This document shows, piece after piece, positions 24,624-32,859 of a stretch of DNA of 43,517 bases. This DNA comes from Nocardioides guangzhouensis (GTDB lineage Bacteria > Actinomycetota > Actinomycetes > Propionibacteriales > Nocardioidaceae). The notes under the pieces are model-generated. The model saw only the letters and a program-made list of their open reading frames with translations, did not search any database and had not been told where the DNA came from. The stretch's first letter is position 1; each line of letters begins with the position of its first letter. Position numbers and translations under genes: made by a program. The stretch spans positions 1-43,517 of the forward strand of contig NZ_SDKM01000039.1 of NCBI RefSeq assembly GCF_004519545.1, read 5' to 3'.

Positions 24624-25303
24624 GCCCGCGCCCCCGGACGGGCAGGTCGCGGGTGTGGCTGGCCGCCCTCCCGGCTGCGGTGCTGCTGGTGGCGGCGTGC
24701 GGCGTGCCGGAGGGAGGCTCCGCGCGGAGCGTCGACGACACGAGCGTCCCCTATCGCCTGCTCGACCGCGAGACGTCGGCGCCGGGAGCGCCGTACGACG
24801 CGCATCCTCCCGCCTCCGTTCCGCTGGTGTTCTGGCTCGACGACGCGGATCGGCTGACCCCGGCCGCGGCGGGCGCGTCCTGCACCCAGCGGCCAGAGGC
24901 CCAGGTCGAGCACCTCCTCGGCGAGCTGGCGGCAGGACCTACCGACGAGGTTAGGGCCGGAGGCAGGGGGAGCGCCATCGCTCCGCGGTCCGGCCTGTCC
25001 CTGGTGCGGATCGACGACGGTACGGCGCTGGTCGAGGTCGACCCCGGCTCGGGGACCAGCGCCGACCGACTCCCGCTCGCGATCGGCCAGATCGCGCTCA
25101 CCGTCACCTCGGCTCGGGGTGTGCAGGCGGTCGCGCTGGTCAGCGACGGCGAGCCGGTGCGGGTGCCGCTGCCGGGCGGGGCGCTGACGTCGGCCCCGGT
25201 GACCGCGACGGACTACGCCGCGCTCGTCGAGGACCGGCGCGGCGACGGGACGGCGTCCCAGCAGCCGGGGCCCAACCGCTGGCCCGGCTGCCCGGTCTCC
25301 TGA
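24620..25303 (+). CDS. GerMN-domain lipoprotein (LpqB-like)
   Basis: About 227 residues, start GTG overlapping the kinase stop. The signal peptide has a lipobox LLVAAC (Cys at about 26). A GerMN-type domain follows (VPLVFWLDDADRL ... LLGELAAGPTDEVRAGG ... LVEVDPG ... LPLAIGQIALTVTSARGVQAVALVSDG). LpqB proteins carry GerMN plus a beta-propeller and work with MtrAB; here the propeller is absent and the protein is short. It is probably an extracytoplasmic accessory of the upstream kinase. Convergent with the gene at 25350. Confidence 0.85.
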   Translation: MSPRPRTGRSRVWLAALPAAVLLVAACGVPEGGSARSVDDTSVPYRLLDRETSAPGAPYDAHPPASVPLVFWLDDADRLTPAAAGASCTQRPEAQVEHLLGELAAGPTDEVRAGGRGSAIAPRSGLSLVRIDDGTALVEVDPGSGTSADRLPLAIGQIALTVTSARGVQAVALVSDGEPVRVPLPGGALTSAPVTATDYAALVEDRRGDGTASQQPGPNRWPGCPVS

Positions 25304-25349
25304 ACCGCTGTCGGTGCCACGGGACGCGCCGCAACCACGACGCGGAGCC

Positions 25350-25793
25350 TCAGGCCGTGTCGACGACGAACCAGTGGACCGGGTCGGGGGTGAGGATCCG
25401 GAGCCCCCAGGACTCCGAGAGCGCGTCGAACGCGGCGGCCGTCGACTCCAGGTCCCGGGTGTCAGCGGCCGTGGACCCGGTCACCCTGGAGCACCCGCGC
25501 CATCGGACGTCGACTGCGACTCGATCGGGATCGAGCCAACGCAGGCCGATGGCGACCGCGCGCGGACCGAACCGGAGGCCGTGTCGAAGAGCGGCGGCGA
25601 CGAGCGTCACGATGCCGTCGGCGGCCGTGCGCGGCACGGCGCGGTCGTTGCACCAGCCACGCGCGAGGTCCTGCGCCGTGGCGTCCATTCCCTCGCCGCA
25701 CACGAGATCGAAGCGGGTGACTCCGGGCAGGTCTGGGACGCCCGTGTCGGGGATCCCGGGATCGGCTCGGCGGGCGCGTCCACGGCCGGTCAT
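25350..25793 (-). CDS. Degenerate HATPase (RsbW-like) protein
   Basis: 147 residues, ATG overlapping the STAS gene stop by 4 nt. The layout follows anti-sigma-factor kinases: an N-box-like helix (TLVAAALRHGL, where the family has ELVTNAxxHG) and a final strand WGLRILTPDPVHWFVVDTA like WGV...KTVWFEL. The N-box Asn is replaced by Ala and no G1/G2 DxGxG loop is visible, so ATP binding is doubtful. It may act as a STAS-binding partner without kinase activity. Assignment rests on overall pattern and on the coupled STAS gene. Confidence 0.5.
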   Translation of the reverse strand: MTGRGRARRADPGIPDTGVPDLPGVTRFDLVCGEGMDATAQDLARGWCNDRAVPRTAADGIVTLVAAALRHGLRFGPRAVAIGLRWLDPDRVAVDVRWRGCSRVTGSTAADTRDLESTAAAFDALSESWGLRILTPDPVHWFVVDTA

Positions 25794-26260
25794 GGGCGCC
25801 CTCGCGTCCCGGCGCCGCCGCCCCGCGAGGCGGTCGCGTCCAACCCTTCGATCGCCAGGGCTCCCAGGAGACCGGTGCGACGGAGCAGGTCGACGCTGCG
25901 ACGCGACGGCTCGCGTAGCACGACGCCGACCTCCCGCGCGGCGCAGCGGCGCTTGACCCAGAGGAGCACAGCGATCCCCGTCGACGAAAGCTGCGTGACG
26001 CCCGACAGGTCCATCACCAGCGTCGCCGGGCCGCGCTCGAGCACGGTGGCCAAGCGTCGACGCAGGTCGCCGAGAGCGCGCCCGAGGTCGCCGTCGCCCA
26101 GCAGCACGACGGCGACGTCGACGTCCTGGTGAGACCGCGACCGTGGCACGGCGCCGGGGTCGAGGTGGTGCGGGACTTCCACCTCGACGCCCGCGCCGAT
26201 GCGCGCATCGACGTGCGCGGCCGCGAGGTCCGTGCGGAAGCTGCCGTCCATGACCAGCAC
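25790..26260 (-). CDS. STAS-domain anti-anti-sigma-like protein
   Basis: 156 residues. The STAS core is about 45-135: LVMDLSGVTQLSSTGIAVLL carries the conserved phosphorylatable Ser, followed by EVGVVLREPSRRSVDLLRRTGL. Such proteins bind RsbW-type kinases in partner-switching. The start is GTG 26260 or ATG 26251. The first 40 residues are non-STAS. Translationally coupled to the degenerate HATPase at 25350. Confidence 0.85.
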   Translation of the reverse strand: MLVMDGSFRTDLAAAHVDARIGAGVEVEVPHHLDPGAVPRSRSHQDVDVAVVLLGDGDLGRALGDLRRRLATVLERGPATLVMDLSGVTQLSSTGIAVLLWVKRRCAAREVGVVLREPSRRSVDLLRRTGLLGALAIEGLDATASRGGGAGTRGRP

Positions 26261-26398
26261 GCTCTCAGGCTCATGTGACAGCGACTCCGTCAGCCACGTT
26301 GCAGCGTCGTGACAATGGACGCGGTCGATCGGCTGGGGGTCGCAGGCGTCCGCGAATGGTGGTCGATCGAGGAAAAAATGCTCTACCGCACACTATGC

Positions 26399-26410
26399 TG
26401 TTGAGCAACA
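26399..26410. promoter_or_regulatory. Perfect 12-bp palindrome before the MarR gene
   Basis: TGTTG-AG-CAACA, preceded by a possible -10 (ACTATGCT). It lies 28 nt before the MarR GTG and between that gene and the divergent STAS gene. Probably the MarR operator, which could control both directions. Confidence 0.5.
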
Positions 26411-26437
26411 AATCCCCAGGGTCCGGGAGGCGGCGCA

Positions 26438-26890
26438 GTGGACACCGACGAGCTCGTCGAGGCCTTCCTCGAGGCCAGCCGGGCGCTGGTTGCCGTGGCG
26501 GTCCGGTCGATCGCGACGGCGCCGGTCGAGGTGACCCTGCCCCAGTGGAGGGTGCTCGTGCTGTTGAGCTCTCTCGGTCAGCAGACGGTGGGCGAGCTGG
26601 CGGTGGAGCTGGGAGTGAACTCGTCGAATGCCACGCGCGTGTGCGACCGGCTCGAACAGCTCGGCCTGGTCCGACGTCGACGCTCGAGCGCCGACCGAAG
26701 GATCGTCCGGGTCGCCCTGACGGCCGAGGGAACACGCGTGGTGGAGGCGGTGGTGAGCCGCCGGCGTGAAGACGTCCGCGACGTCGTGGAACGCATGTCG
26801 GACCTGGACGCCGCACGCGCGGCGCGCGCGCTCGAGGCGTTCGCGGCGGTCGCGCTGGAGCCGGCAGACCGGCGGACTGCCCAGGGATAG
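26438..26890 (+). CDS. MarR-family transcriptional regulator
   Basis: 150 residues. The winged helix is complete: WRVLVLLSSLGQQTVGELAV, then recognition helix SSNATRVCDRLEQLGLVRR and wing SADRRIVRVALTAEG. The GTG start has GGAGGCG about 5 nt upstream. It is divergent from the STAS-HATPase pair and is followed after 61 bp by an RsbW-like ATPase gene on its own strand, so the regulator may control the whole set. Ligand unknown. Confidence 0.88.
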   Translation: MDTDELVEAFLEASRALVAVAVRSIATAPVEVTLPQWRVLVLLSSLGQQTVGELAVELGVNSSNATRVCDRLEQLGLVRRRRSSADRRIVRVALTAEGTRVVEAVVSRRREDVRDVVERMSDLDAARAARALEAFAAVALEPADRRTAQG

Positions 26891-26951
26891 CCCGCACGAC
26901 CGTGCTCGTCCGCGGTCAGCACGTCGAGTCTCGGGGGAGTGGAAGGTGGGT

Positions 26952-27938
26952 ATGGCGGACGAGAAGCCCGGCGGCGATGACCTGAGCCTGGTCGGCAGCG
27001 TCCGGCTTCCGCCGGTGCCGGCAAGCGTGCCTCGAGCGCGGGCGTTCGTGCGGGAGTGCTTGGGTCCGAATCTCGACCCCGACCTGGTCGAGGATGTCGT
27101 TCTCGCCGTCAGCGAAGTCGTCACCAACGCCATCGAGCATGCCGGCACACCTGTCACCCTGACCGTGTCGACCCGGGCTGGGCGGACCCGGGTGTCCGTG
27201 AGCGACGCCAGCCGTCACATTCCGCGCCTGCGTGACTACGGGACGACGGCCGGCACCGGAAGGGGGCTCCGGCTGCTGGACCTGCTCACTGCGGCGTGGG
27301 GCATCGACGTCCGGCGGGAGACCGATGGCCCGTTCGGCAAGACGGTGTGGTTCGACATGGTGCCGGGTCACCGGCGCGACCAACCGACTTGGACCGGCGG
27401 GACGCCGGACCTCGAAGAGCCGGGGCGGGTCGATCCAGGACCCAGAGGCCCCGGCGACGACCTCCCAGGTCGAACCTGGGACCGGACCGCGGCCATCCAG
27501 CTGGTCGGTCTGCCGCTGTCCCTGTACGCCGAGTGGCGCCAGTCGGTCGAAGAGCTGCTACGTGAACAGTTCCTGGTCAACCTGGACCGGCATTCCGCCG
27601 AGTCCGCCGTGCACGTGCATGCGGAGTCCGCGGGGGCCCTGGCCAGCCTCGAGGAGGCGATCTCCTCACCTCGGGAGCGGCACACACGGTCCAGAGCAGT
27701 GGCTGGGGGGCCCACGACCAGGGACGTCGAGCTGAGGCTGTCGGAGGAAGGCAGCAACCAGTTCATGACGCTCGAGCGCACCCTGGGTGAAGCATCGGAC
27801 CAGGCAGGAGACCCGGCCTCGATACCGACTGCCCGGCCCGAGCTCCGAGAGCTGGGGCGTTGGATCTGCGACCAGGTGCGCAACCAGGCCACCGGTGCCA
27901 TCCCGATCCGGTGGCACGACCATCCGTCACGAGGCTGA
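26952..27938 (+). CDS. RsbW-like HATPase with C-terminal extension
   Basis: 328 residues. Residues about 15-140 are an HATPase_c_2 anti-sigma-type domain with an intact N-box (AVSEVVTNAIEHAG), G1-like VSDASRHIPRLRDY, G2 TAGTGRGLRLL and the closing strand FGKTVWFDM. Residues about 150-328 form a second, helix-rich region (LVGLPLSLYAEWRQSVEELLRE ...) of unknown role. By length it is more than twice a simple RsbW. The STAS protein at 25790 is a natural partner. Start ATG with AAGGTGGGT upstream. Convergent with FAD oxidoreductase 2. Confidence 0.8.
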   Translation: MADEKPGGDDLSLVGSVRLPPVPASVPRARAFVRECLGPNLDPDLVEDVVLAVSEVVTNAIEHAGTPVTLTVSTRAGRTRVSVSDASRHIPRLRDYGTTAGTGRGLRLLDLLTAAWGIDVRRETDGPFGKTVWFDMVPGHRRDQPTWTGGTPDLEEPGRVDPGPRGPGDDLPGRTWDRTAAIQLVGLPLSLYAEWRQSVEELLREQFLVNLDRHSAESAVHVHAESAGALASLEEAISSPRERHTRSRAVAGGPTTRDVELRLSEEGSNQFMTLERTLGEASDQAGDPASIPTARPELRELGRWICDQVRNQATGAIPIRWHDHPSRG

Positions 27939-27976
27939 CTCGGGTCGGACCGACACCGTCGCCAGCGTGCGCGCGC

Positions 27977-29170
27977 TCAGGCAGCGGAGCTTGCGGCCAG
28001 GACCCGGCCGACGTTCGTGTCGGAGAAGAACTCAGCCGGGGACAAGGCGCCCGAGACCACCGACACGAACGCGTCCATGAACTCCCGGTGGGACGTGGTT
28101 GCCCGGAGCAGCTGTTCCAGCTCTGGCGGGGGCGGGTTGAGGGTCGCCATCTGCGAGGTGAACTCGTACATCGGGACCACCCGGGCGTCCCTGTCCCGGT
28201 GCCACCGGGACATGGCCTCCTCGTAGTCGAGCTGTCCACCCAGCCACCGGTCCACTGCCTCCGCGCACCCCTCCGCGTCGAGGAATGCGTCGGTGATTCC
28301 CTGGGCCGTGATCGGATCCTTGTTGTAGCCGGCGTCGCCGACGAGGGCCCAACCGTGGCCATACGGTCGGCGCAGCCAGCCGGGCACTGCGCCGCCGCGG
28401 AACGGTGCCTCCTGTCGGGCGCGGGAGACACGGTCGGCAAGCTCAGGGACAAGCTCGAGCGTCGCGTAGAAGTTGCCGGCAACGTCGGCCTTGAAGGCCC
28501 GCGCCTCGGTGTACGGCCAGCCCATGACGAGCATCGTGAGACCGTCGTGGGTCGGCGCGCACCCGATCCCGCGGCCAGGGCGGATGAAGTTCTCCAAGCC
28601 ATCGGTCGGGAGCCCGCTGAAGTACGTGTAGTACCCGTACTGCAGCCGCGGCTTGAGGTGGTACTCGGCAGGGCGCACGGCCTTGACGAGCCCGCTGTTC
28701 CGGCCGTCGGCCGCGATCACGACGCGCGCGCTCTCTGCCGTCCCGTCGCACCGGACACCCTGGACGCGACCATCCGAGCCGACGACGACCTCGTCGACGT
28801 TGACGCCTTCGCGCACCTCCGCACCGGCCTCGCGCGCCGCGTCGACCAGCATCTTGTCGAGGATGGTGCGTCGGGGGGCGTATGCCACGTCGACACCGTC
28901 GACTGGCCGCGTGGTCCCGCGGATGGTGAACGTCCCGAAGTCGAAGGAGTACGTCGTGATCGGGACGCAGCGCGTCTCCGTTAGCCGATCCAACAGCCCC
29001 CAGCGTCGAAGGGCGGCAATGCCGGGTGCGTGGATGACGTGGGTGGAGAGCGTGTCGCTCGGGAACGTCGCTCGGTCGATTGCCAGGACGCGGTAGCCCT
29101 TGCGCGCGAGCAGCATGGCGGTGGGGGAGCCGGCAACGCGGGCTCCGATGACGATGACGTCGTGATTCAT
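27977..29170 (-). CDS. FAD-dependent oxidoreductase, module 2
   Basis: 397 residues, a paralogue of the product at 5022-6257. The same landmarks occur in the same order: VIVIGARVAGSPTAMLLARKG, ATFPSDTLSTHVIHAPG, VVIAADGRNSGLVKAV, and GDAGYNKDPITAQGITDAF. The start is firm (GGAGG 6 nt before ATG). It is the downstream gene of a second LuxR-TPR regulator with a 66-bp gap that carries the shared dyad box. Substrate unknown. The C-terminal 100 residues, unlike those of simple monooxygenases, are shared only with module 1. Confidence 0.88.
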   Translation of the reverse strand: MNHDVIVIGARVAGSPTAMLLARKGYRVLAIDRATFPSDTLSTHVIHAPGIAALRRWGLLDRLTETRCVPITTYSFDFGTFTIRGTTRPVDGVDVAYAPRRTILDKMLVDAAREAGAEVREGVNVDEVVVGSDGRVQGVRCDGTAESARVVIAADGRNSGLVKAVRPAEYHLKPRLQYGYYTYFSGLPTDGLENFIRPGRGIGCAPTHDGLTMLVMGWPYTEARAFKADVAGNFYATLELVPELADRVSRARQEAPFRGGAVPGWLRRPYGHGWALVGDAGYNKDPITAQGITDAFLDAEGCAEAVDRWLGGQLDYEEAMSRWHRDRDARVVPMYEFTSQMATLNPPPPELEQLLRATTSHREFMDAFVSVVSGALSPAEFFSDTNVGRVLAASSAA

Positions 29171-29222
29171 TACTGCCTCCTCGGGGTTCGTGGAGACACT
29201 CGCGCGGAACAGCGCCTGGGGT

Positions 29223-29240
29223 ATCGGGGAGTTCCCCTAT
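29223..29240 (-). promoter_or_regulatory. Conserved dyad box upstream of FAD oxidoreductase 2
   Basis: The minus strand reads ATAGGGGAACTCCCCGAT, with GGGGA and TCCCC arms around a 2-nt centre. It begins at the LuxR stop codon and ends 53 bp before the FAD start. Matches the module 1 box at 6320-6337 in 14 of 18 positions. Confidence 0.55.
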
Positions 29241-30859
29241 TTCCTGTCGGGCTCGTGTCGCACCGCATAGGCCACAGCCTCGGCCCGGTTGCGCAGCCCG
29301 AGCTTGGCGAGAAGGTGACCGACGTGGTGCTCGACGGTCTTGCGGCTGATGAAGAGGCGCTCGGCGATCTCCGGGTTGGACAGGCCTTCACCGATCAGGA
29401 GCAGCACGTCTCGCTCCCGCCTCGTCAGCTGTTCGCCGGACCTTCGGGGTGGGCCGGCTCTCGCGCCGAGGCTTCGTAGCAGGGCGCCTGCCTGAGCGGC
29501 GTACGGGGCCGCGTCGAGCTCTTCGAACACACCCAAGGCAACGCGGGCCTCCGCCACGGCGACGGCAGGCGCGGAGGCAGCGCACGTGCGAGCCAGGTGA
29601 AGGCGGCAGAGACCGGCCTCGAACGGCAGCTGCGCCTCGAGGAATCCGTCGAGCGCGTGTCGCAGCCAGTGCCGGGCCTCGGGACCGGGTGCCCGGCCGC
29701 GCGCGAAGGCCAGCACGGCGCTCGAGTACCCCGACGGGTGCGCCGCGACGCAGGTGGCCATGGCGGCGAGGGTCTCCGCGGGATCATCGCCGGCGGCGAG
29801 CTTTGCGTCGACGAGCATGGCCAGCAGGGGCAGGCAGCTGCTGCTGCCCGGATCGGCGGACTGCAAGGCATGCTCGAGGATGCTCCTCGCGAGCGCGTTC
29901 TCTCCGCGGGCGAGGTGCAGGGCGGCCCGGACCTTGCTGGCCTCGTCGCCCTCGACGTCCTGGAGCAGCGCGGCAGCCTCGTCGTATCGGCCCTGCTTGA
30001 CCCTGAGCTCGGCCAGACGGACCAGGGCACCCGTCCGCAGGGTTCGTTGTCCCATGGTCCACAGACGAACTGCCTCGGTGAGCGTCGCATCCGCCTCTCG
30101 CCAGCGGCCGGCGGCGGTCAGGAGGCCGCCGTAGTGGGTGTGGCAGTAGGCGCTGACTGCCGGCAGGTTCCGTCGCTCCGCCAGCTGGTCGCCGACCCCG
30201 ATCCACTGCTCGGCGCGGGCGACGTCGCGCGCGTGCTCGCAGGCCGAGAAGAGCTGGCAGAAGATCTCCTCGACGACCATGAAGTTCGACACGTCACCGC
30301 CGGCGGTGGCCGCGAGGGCCTCGTCGAGCAGCGCCATGCCCTCCTCTCGCCGGTCGTCATGGACCAGGCTGGCGCCGAGGTAGGCGAGGGCGGCGAAGGT
30401 CAGGTCCGGATCGCCCGTCGTACGGCCCACCGCGAGTGCCTCGTTCAGGCGAGCGTTTCGGGTCATCCGGTTGCTCTCGAACATTCCCTGCGTGAGGGCC
30501 ACCCAGCCGCGCTCGCCGTCGTCGGGATGCTCGTGCAGGAGTGACCTGGCCCTGGCGATCCATCCGTTGGCGACGGCCCAGTTACCCGACGTCGAACCGT
30601 GCATCCCGCCCAGCATCCGGGCCACCCTCGCCGCCCCGGCCCCGTCGTCGGCCGCCCGATACGCGGCATAGGCGGCTTGCATCTCGTCGATCGCACGCAT
30701 GTGCTCCAGCAGTACGAACGACGCGGATGCGCGAGCCTCCAGCACCTCGCCCGTCGGGTTGAGCTGTTCGAGCAGGGCCCGGGCTCGAGAGGCATCGCCT
30801 GCAGCGAGGAGCGAGCGTCCCTGGGTGAGGAGGTTCGCCGTCACGTTCCGATCATCCAT
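29237..30859 (-). CDS. LuxR-family regulator with TPR-like repeats, module 2
   Basis: About 540 residues, a paralogue of 6330-8000: no ATPase, TPR-like body (ARALLEQLNPTGEVLEARAS onward), LuxR HTH at the end (QLTRRERDVLLLIGEGLSNP, RLFISRKTVEHHVGHLLAKL). The frame is open to 31465, but the protein character begins at MDDRNVTANLLTQG; the GTG at codon 6 is an alternative. It likely regulates the FAD oxidoreductase downstream and perhaps itself. Divergent from the HesB-like gene at 31080. Confidence 0.85.
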   Translation of the reverse strand: MDDRNVTANLLTQGRSLLAAGDASRARALLEQLNPTGEVLEARASASFVLLEHMRAIDEMQAAYAAYRAADDGAGAARVARMLGGMHGSTSGNWAVANGWIARARSLLHEHPDDGERGWVALTQGMFESNRMTRNARLNEALAVGRTTGDPDLTFAALAYLGASLVHDDRREEGMALLDEALAATAGGDVSNFMVVEEIFCQLFSACEHARDVARAEQWIGVGDQLAERRNLPAVSAYCHTHYGGLLTAAGRWREADATLTEAVRLWTMGQRTLRTGALVRLAELRVKQGRYDEAAALLQDVEGDEASKVRAALHLARGENALARSILEHALQSADPGSSSCLPLLAMLVDAKLAAGDDPAETLAAMATCVAAHPSGYSSAVLAFARGRAPGPEARHWLRHALDGFLEAQLPFEAGLCRLHLARTCAASAPAVAVAEARVALGVFEELDAAPYAAQAGALLRSLGARAGPPRRSGEQLTRRERDVLLLIGEGLSNPEIAERLFISRKTVEHHVGHLLAKLGLRNRAEAVAYAVRHEPDRK

Positions 30860-31079
30860 CCAAGGGGCCCGCGTGGCGATCGTGGTCCGCCCACCACTGG
30901 TCGCGCACCGACACAGGTGACAGCGGTGGAGCCGACACGTGTCGACCGCGTGACAGCCCTCGGACGAGGTTCCGGCAGTTGGGCGAACCGGGTTGTCCCG
31001 CGAGCTTCTGCGTGGGTTCCATGAGGGCGTGCCGGTGATTCCGCCGGCGCGACGTCCATCCGAGGAGGGGAGCGGATCC

Positions 31080-31364
31080 TTGCTCACGATCACGACGAAC
31101 GCCCTGGCCGTCATCCGACGCGTCACCGGACACCCGACGCTGGAGGAGGCCTCCGGAGTCCGGATTGCGCGTCGGGCTGCGCCTGCCCGATCTCTGGACG
31201 TGCGGGCCGTCAACGGTCCGCAGCCCGGGGACCGCGTCGTGGAACGTGACGGGGCGAGGCTGATCCTGGGCCCGCAGGCGGCCCGACAGGTGGAGGGGCG
31301 AACCCTGGACGCCCGCACCGATCCGGAGGGCCGGGTCCAGTTCGTGCTCCGGATGGCCCGATGA
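31080..31364 (+). CDS. HesB/IscA-like protein lacking cysteines
   Basis: 94 residues. The fold pattern matches the small actinobacterial proteins annotated as Fe-S assembly HesB (LTITTNALAVIRRVTGHP ... SGVRIARRAA ... RAVNGPQPGDRVVERDGARL ... DPEGRVQFVLR). True IscA/HesB proteins bind iron or clusters with three conserved Cys; this one has no Cys at all, so a cluster-carrier role is unlikely. The start TTG at 31080 is chosen because the homology begins there and GGGAGC lies 6-8 nt upstream. Divergent from LuxR regulator 2. Confidence 0.75.
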   Translation: MLTITTNALAVIRRVTGHPTLEEASGVRIARRAAPARSLDVRAVNGPQPGDRVVERDGARLILGPQAARQVEGRTLDARTDPEGRVQFVLRMAR

Positions 31365-31483
31365 CGCACCTCGATGCTGTGCGTGCGCGGCGGCGTGAGG
31401 CGGTCATCGTGTCTGCCCGACGTGCGGTCCGACGAGCCCAGAGACGTGTTCTGACCGTTCAACACCTCCGGCGCCTCACCTGA
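31361..31483 (+). CDS. 40-residue Arg-rich ORF, doubtful
   Basis: ATG overlaps the HesB-like stop (ATGA). The product, MTHLDAVRARRREAVIVSAR and on to HLRRLT, is one amphipathic basic helix. Coupling geometry is the only support; composition alone would fit chance open reading. Confidence 0.25.
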   Translation: MTHLDAVRARRREAVIVSARRAVRRAQRRVLTVQHLRRLT

Positions 31484-31952
31484 CGTTCGAGCTGGTGGCA
31501 GGCCTGCGAGGAGCTGGGACTGCCCGGCTACCCGCCGTACGGGCCGGAGAGTACGAACCTCAACCTTGTCCTGCGCCAGACCCCGAGCGACCCGATCAGC
31601 GGCAGGTCGACCCTGCGCGCGTCGGTCCGCGACATCCCTGCGCTCAGCACGGTGGCCCCGTCCGAAGCCTGAGCATCGTCACGGAACTGCAACGCCCTCG
31701 GCCAGGTCCTGGTCACATCCTGCCGACAGGGTGGTGTCCTGTGGGTCGACCCCGAGGGCGACTCCGTGAACGGGCCGAGTGCCTCGCGGTGCGTCGTTCA
31801 CGGAATGCCCCACTTCCCTGGGGTCGGCGCCGGGGACACGGTGGCGATCGAGGCCACCCACAACAGCAGACCACCGTGTCTCCGGCGCCCGAGGGGACGG
31901 CACCACCGGGACGCGACGTCGCTGCGGAAACGCGCCGTCAGGGTGACGGGGT
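31484..31952. other. Gene-poor stretch, possibly decayed coding DNA
   Basis: 469 bp without a supported gene. Short plus-strand stretches look protein-like in different frames (for example WWQACEELGLPGYPPYGP near 31493, and VVHGMPHFPGVGAGDTVAIE near 31795), broken by stops and frame changes. I do not recognise a family; this may be an eroded gene. Confidence 0.3.
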
Positions 31953-32222
31953 TCAGGAGGCGACCAGGATCGTCATCGTCTCGGGGAGGACCGTGTCGTA
32001 CTTCATTGCCTCCGTCAGCTCGTCCGAGGGGTTCTCCAGCACAGCGAACAGAACGTCGAGGTCGGCCACGTCCATCATCAATCCGACCTTCGTCCGGTCC
32101 TGGGGGTTCACGAACGTCCGCAGGTTGCTGGCGCCCACTGAGGGCAGGAGCTCCTCACGCTTCGGCGATGAGAGCCAGTGGTCGGTGTCGGTGACATCGT
32201 GGGTCACGATGATCGTGGGCAT
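31953..32222 (-). CDS. Small protein, likely dimeric alpha/beta-barrel, unknown
   Basis: 89 residues with a strong start (AAGGAGG 6 nt before ATG). The pattern TIIVTHDVTDTDHWLSSPKR ... LRTFVNPQDRTKVGLMMDVADLDVLFAVL ... AMKYDTVLPETMTIL resembles small ferredoxin-like, stress-responsive or monooxygenase-like (ABM/Dabb) proteins. It has no catalytic signature that I can name. Last gene of the LAL-SnoaL set, 136 bp after the SnoaL-like gene. Confidence 0.7.
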   Translation of the reverse strand: MPTIIVTHDVTDTDHWLSSPKREELLPSVGASNLRTFVNPQDRTKVGLMMDVADLDVLFAVLENPSDELTEAMKYDTVLPETMTILVAS

Positions 32223-32358
32223 TACTCCTCCTTGTGCAGTGTGTTCGAGGTGGCCTGGGCGGCCATCCCGGGGAATGGAGGGCATCAACGACAGAAGACC
32301 TCCACGTTCACGATGTCGAACATCAGGCGACGTTCGAGCCCGGGGCAACCGGCCTGCG

Positions 32359-32778
32359 TCACGCCGGAGCGGCGGCAGGCATGACGCCGAGCTGCTGCAT
32401 GAGCCTGAGCATGTCGGCGACTCCCCAGTGCTCGCAGACCAAGCCGGCCGAGTCGAAGCGCATGATGTCGATGAGCTCCACGTCCGCGCTGCCGCCGGTC
32501 GGCGGGATGCCGATGAACTCGCCTCTCTGCGTGCCGGTGACCCGGACGCGTGCCACGGTCTTGTCACTGCCCGCGATCAGGTCCTGGACGGCCATGTGCC
32601 AGTCGGGGAAGGCCCCCGCCAGGTCTCGGAAGAAGTCGAGGGTGCCCTCCTTGGTGGGAGGATATCCGGGCCCTCCTTGGTGCTCGACGAAGTCGGCGGC
32701 CAGGAGGTCACCGAAGCCGTCGATGTCTCCTGCGTTGATCAGTTCGTAGGTGTTTCGCATCGTCGCCGCGTGGTCCAC
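32359..32778 (-). CDS. SnoaL-like polyketide cyclase/ester cyclase family protein
   Basis: 139 residues of the NTF2-like SnoaL fold: YELINAGDIDGFGDLLAADFVEH, FFRDLAGAFPDWHMAVQDLIA, VARVRVTGTQRGEFIGIPPTG, VELIDIMRFDSAGLVCEHW. The His/Asp positions typical of SnoaL (in FVEHQ, and the terminal D/EHW) are present. The start is set at GTG because AGGGAGGGG is 4 nt upstream; an ATG 11 codons earlier lacks one. Members range from aldol cyclases in polyketide tailoring to uncharacterised NTF2 proteins, so the reaction is open. It lies 81 bp downstream of the LAL regulator. Confidence 0.85.
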   Translation of the reverse strand: MDHAATMRNTYELINAGDIDGFGDLLAADFVEHQGGPGYPPTKEGTLDFFRDLAGAFPDWHMAVQDLIAGSDKTVARVRVTGTQRGEFIGIPPTGGSADVELIDIMRFDSAGLVCEHWGVADMLRLMQQLGVMPAAAPA

Positions 32779-32859
32779 AGTGCCCCTCCCTTGATCCGAA
32801 GCCTGGGCCATGCGTGACCCCGGCGCCTCCGATTGTGTTCGCGGCGTACGGCGCAGACA

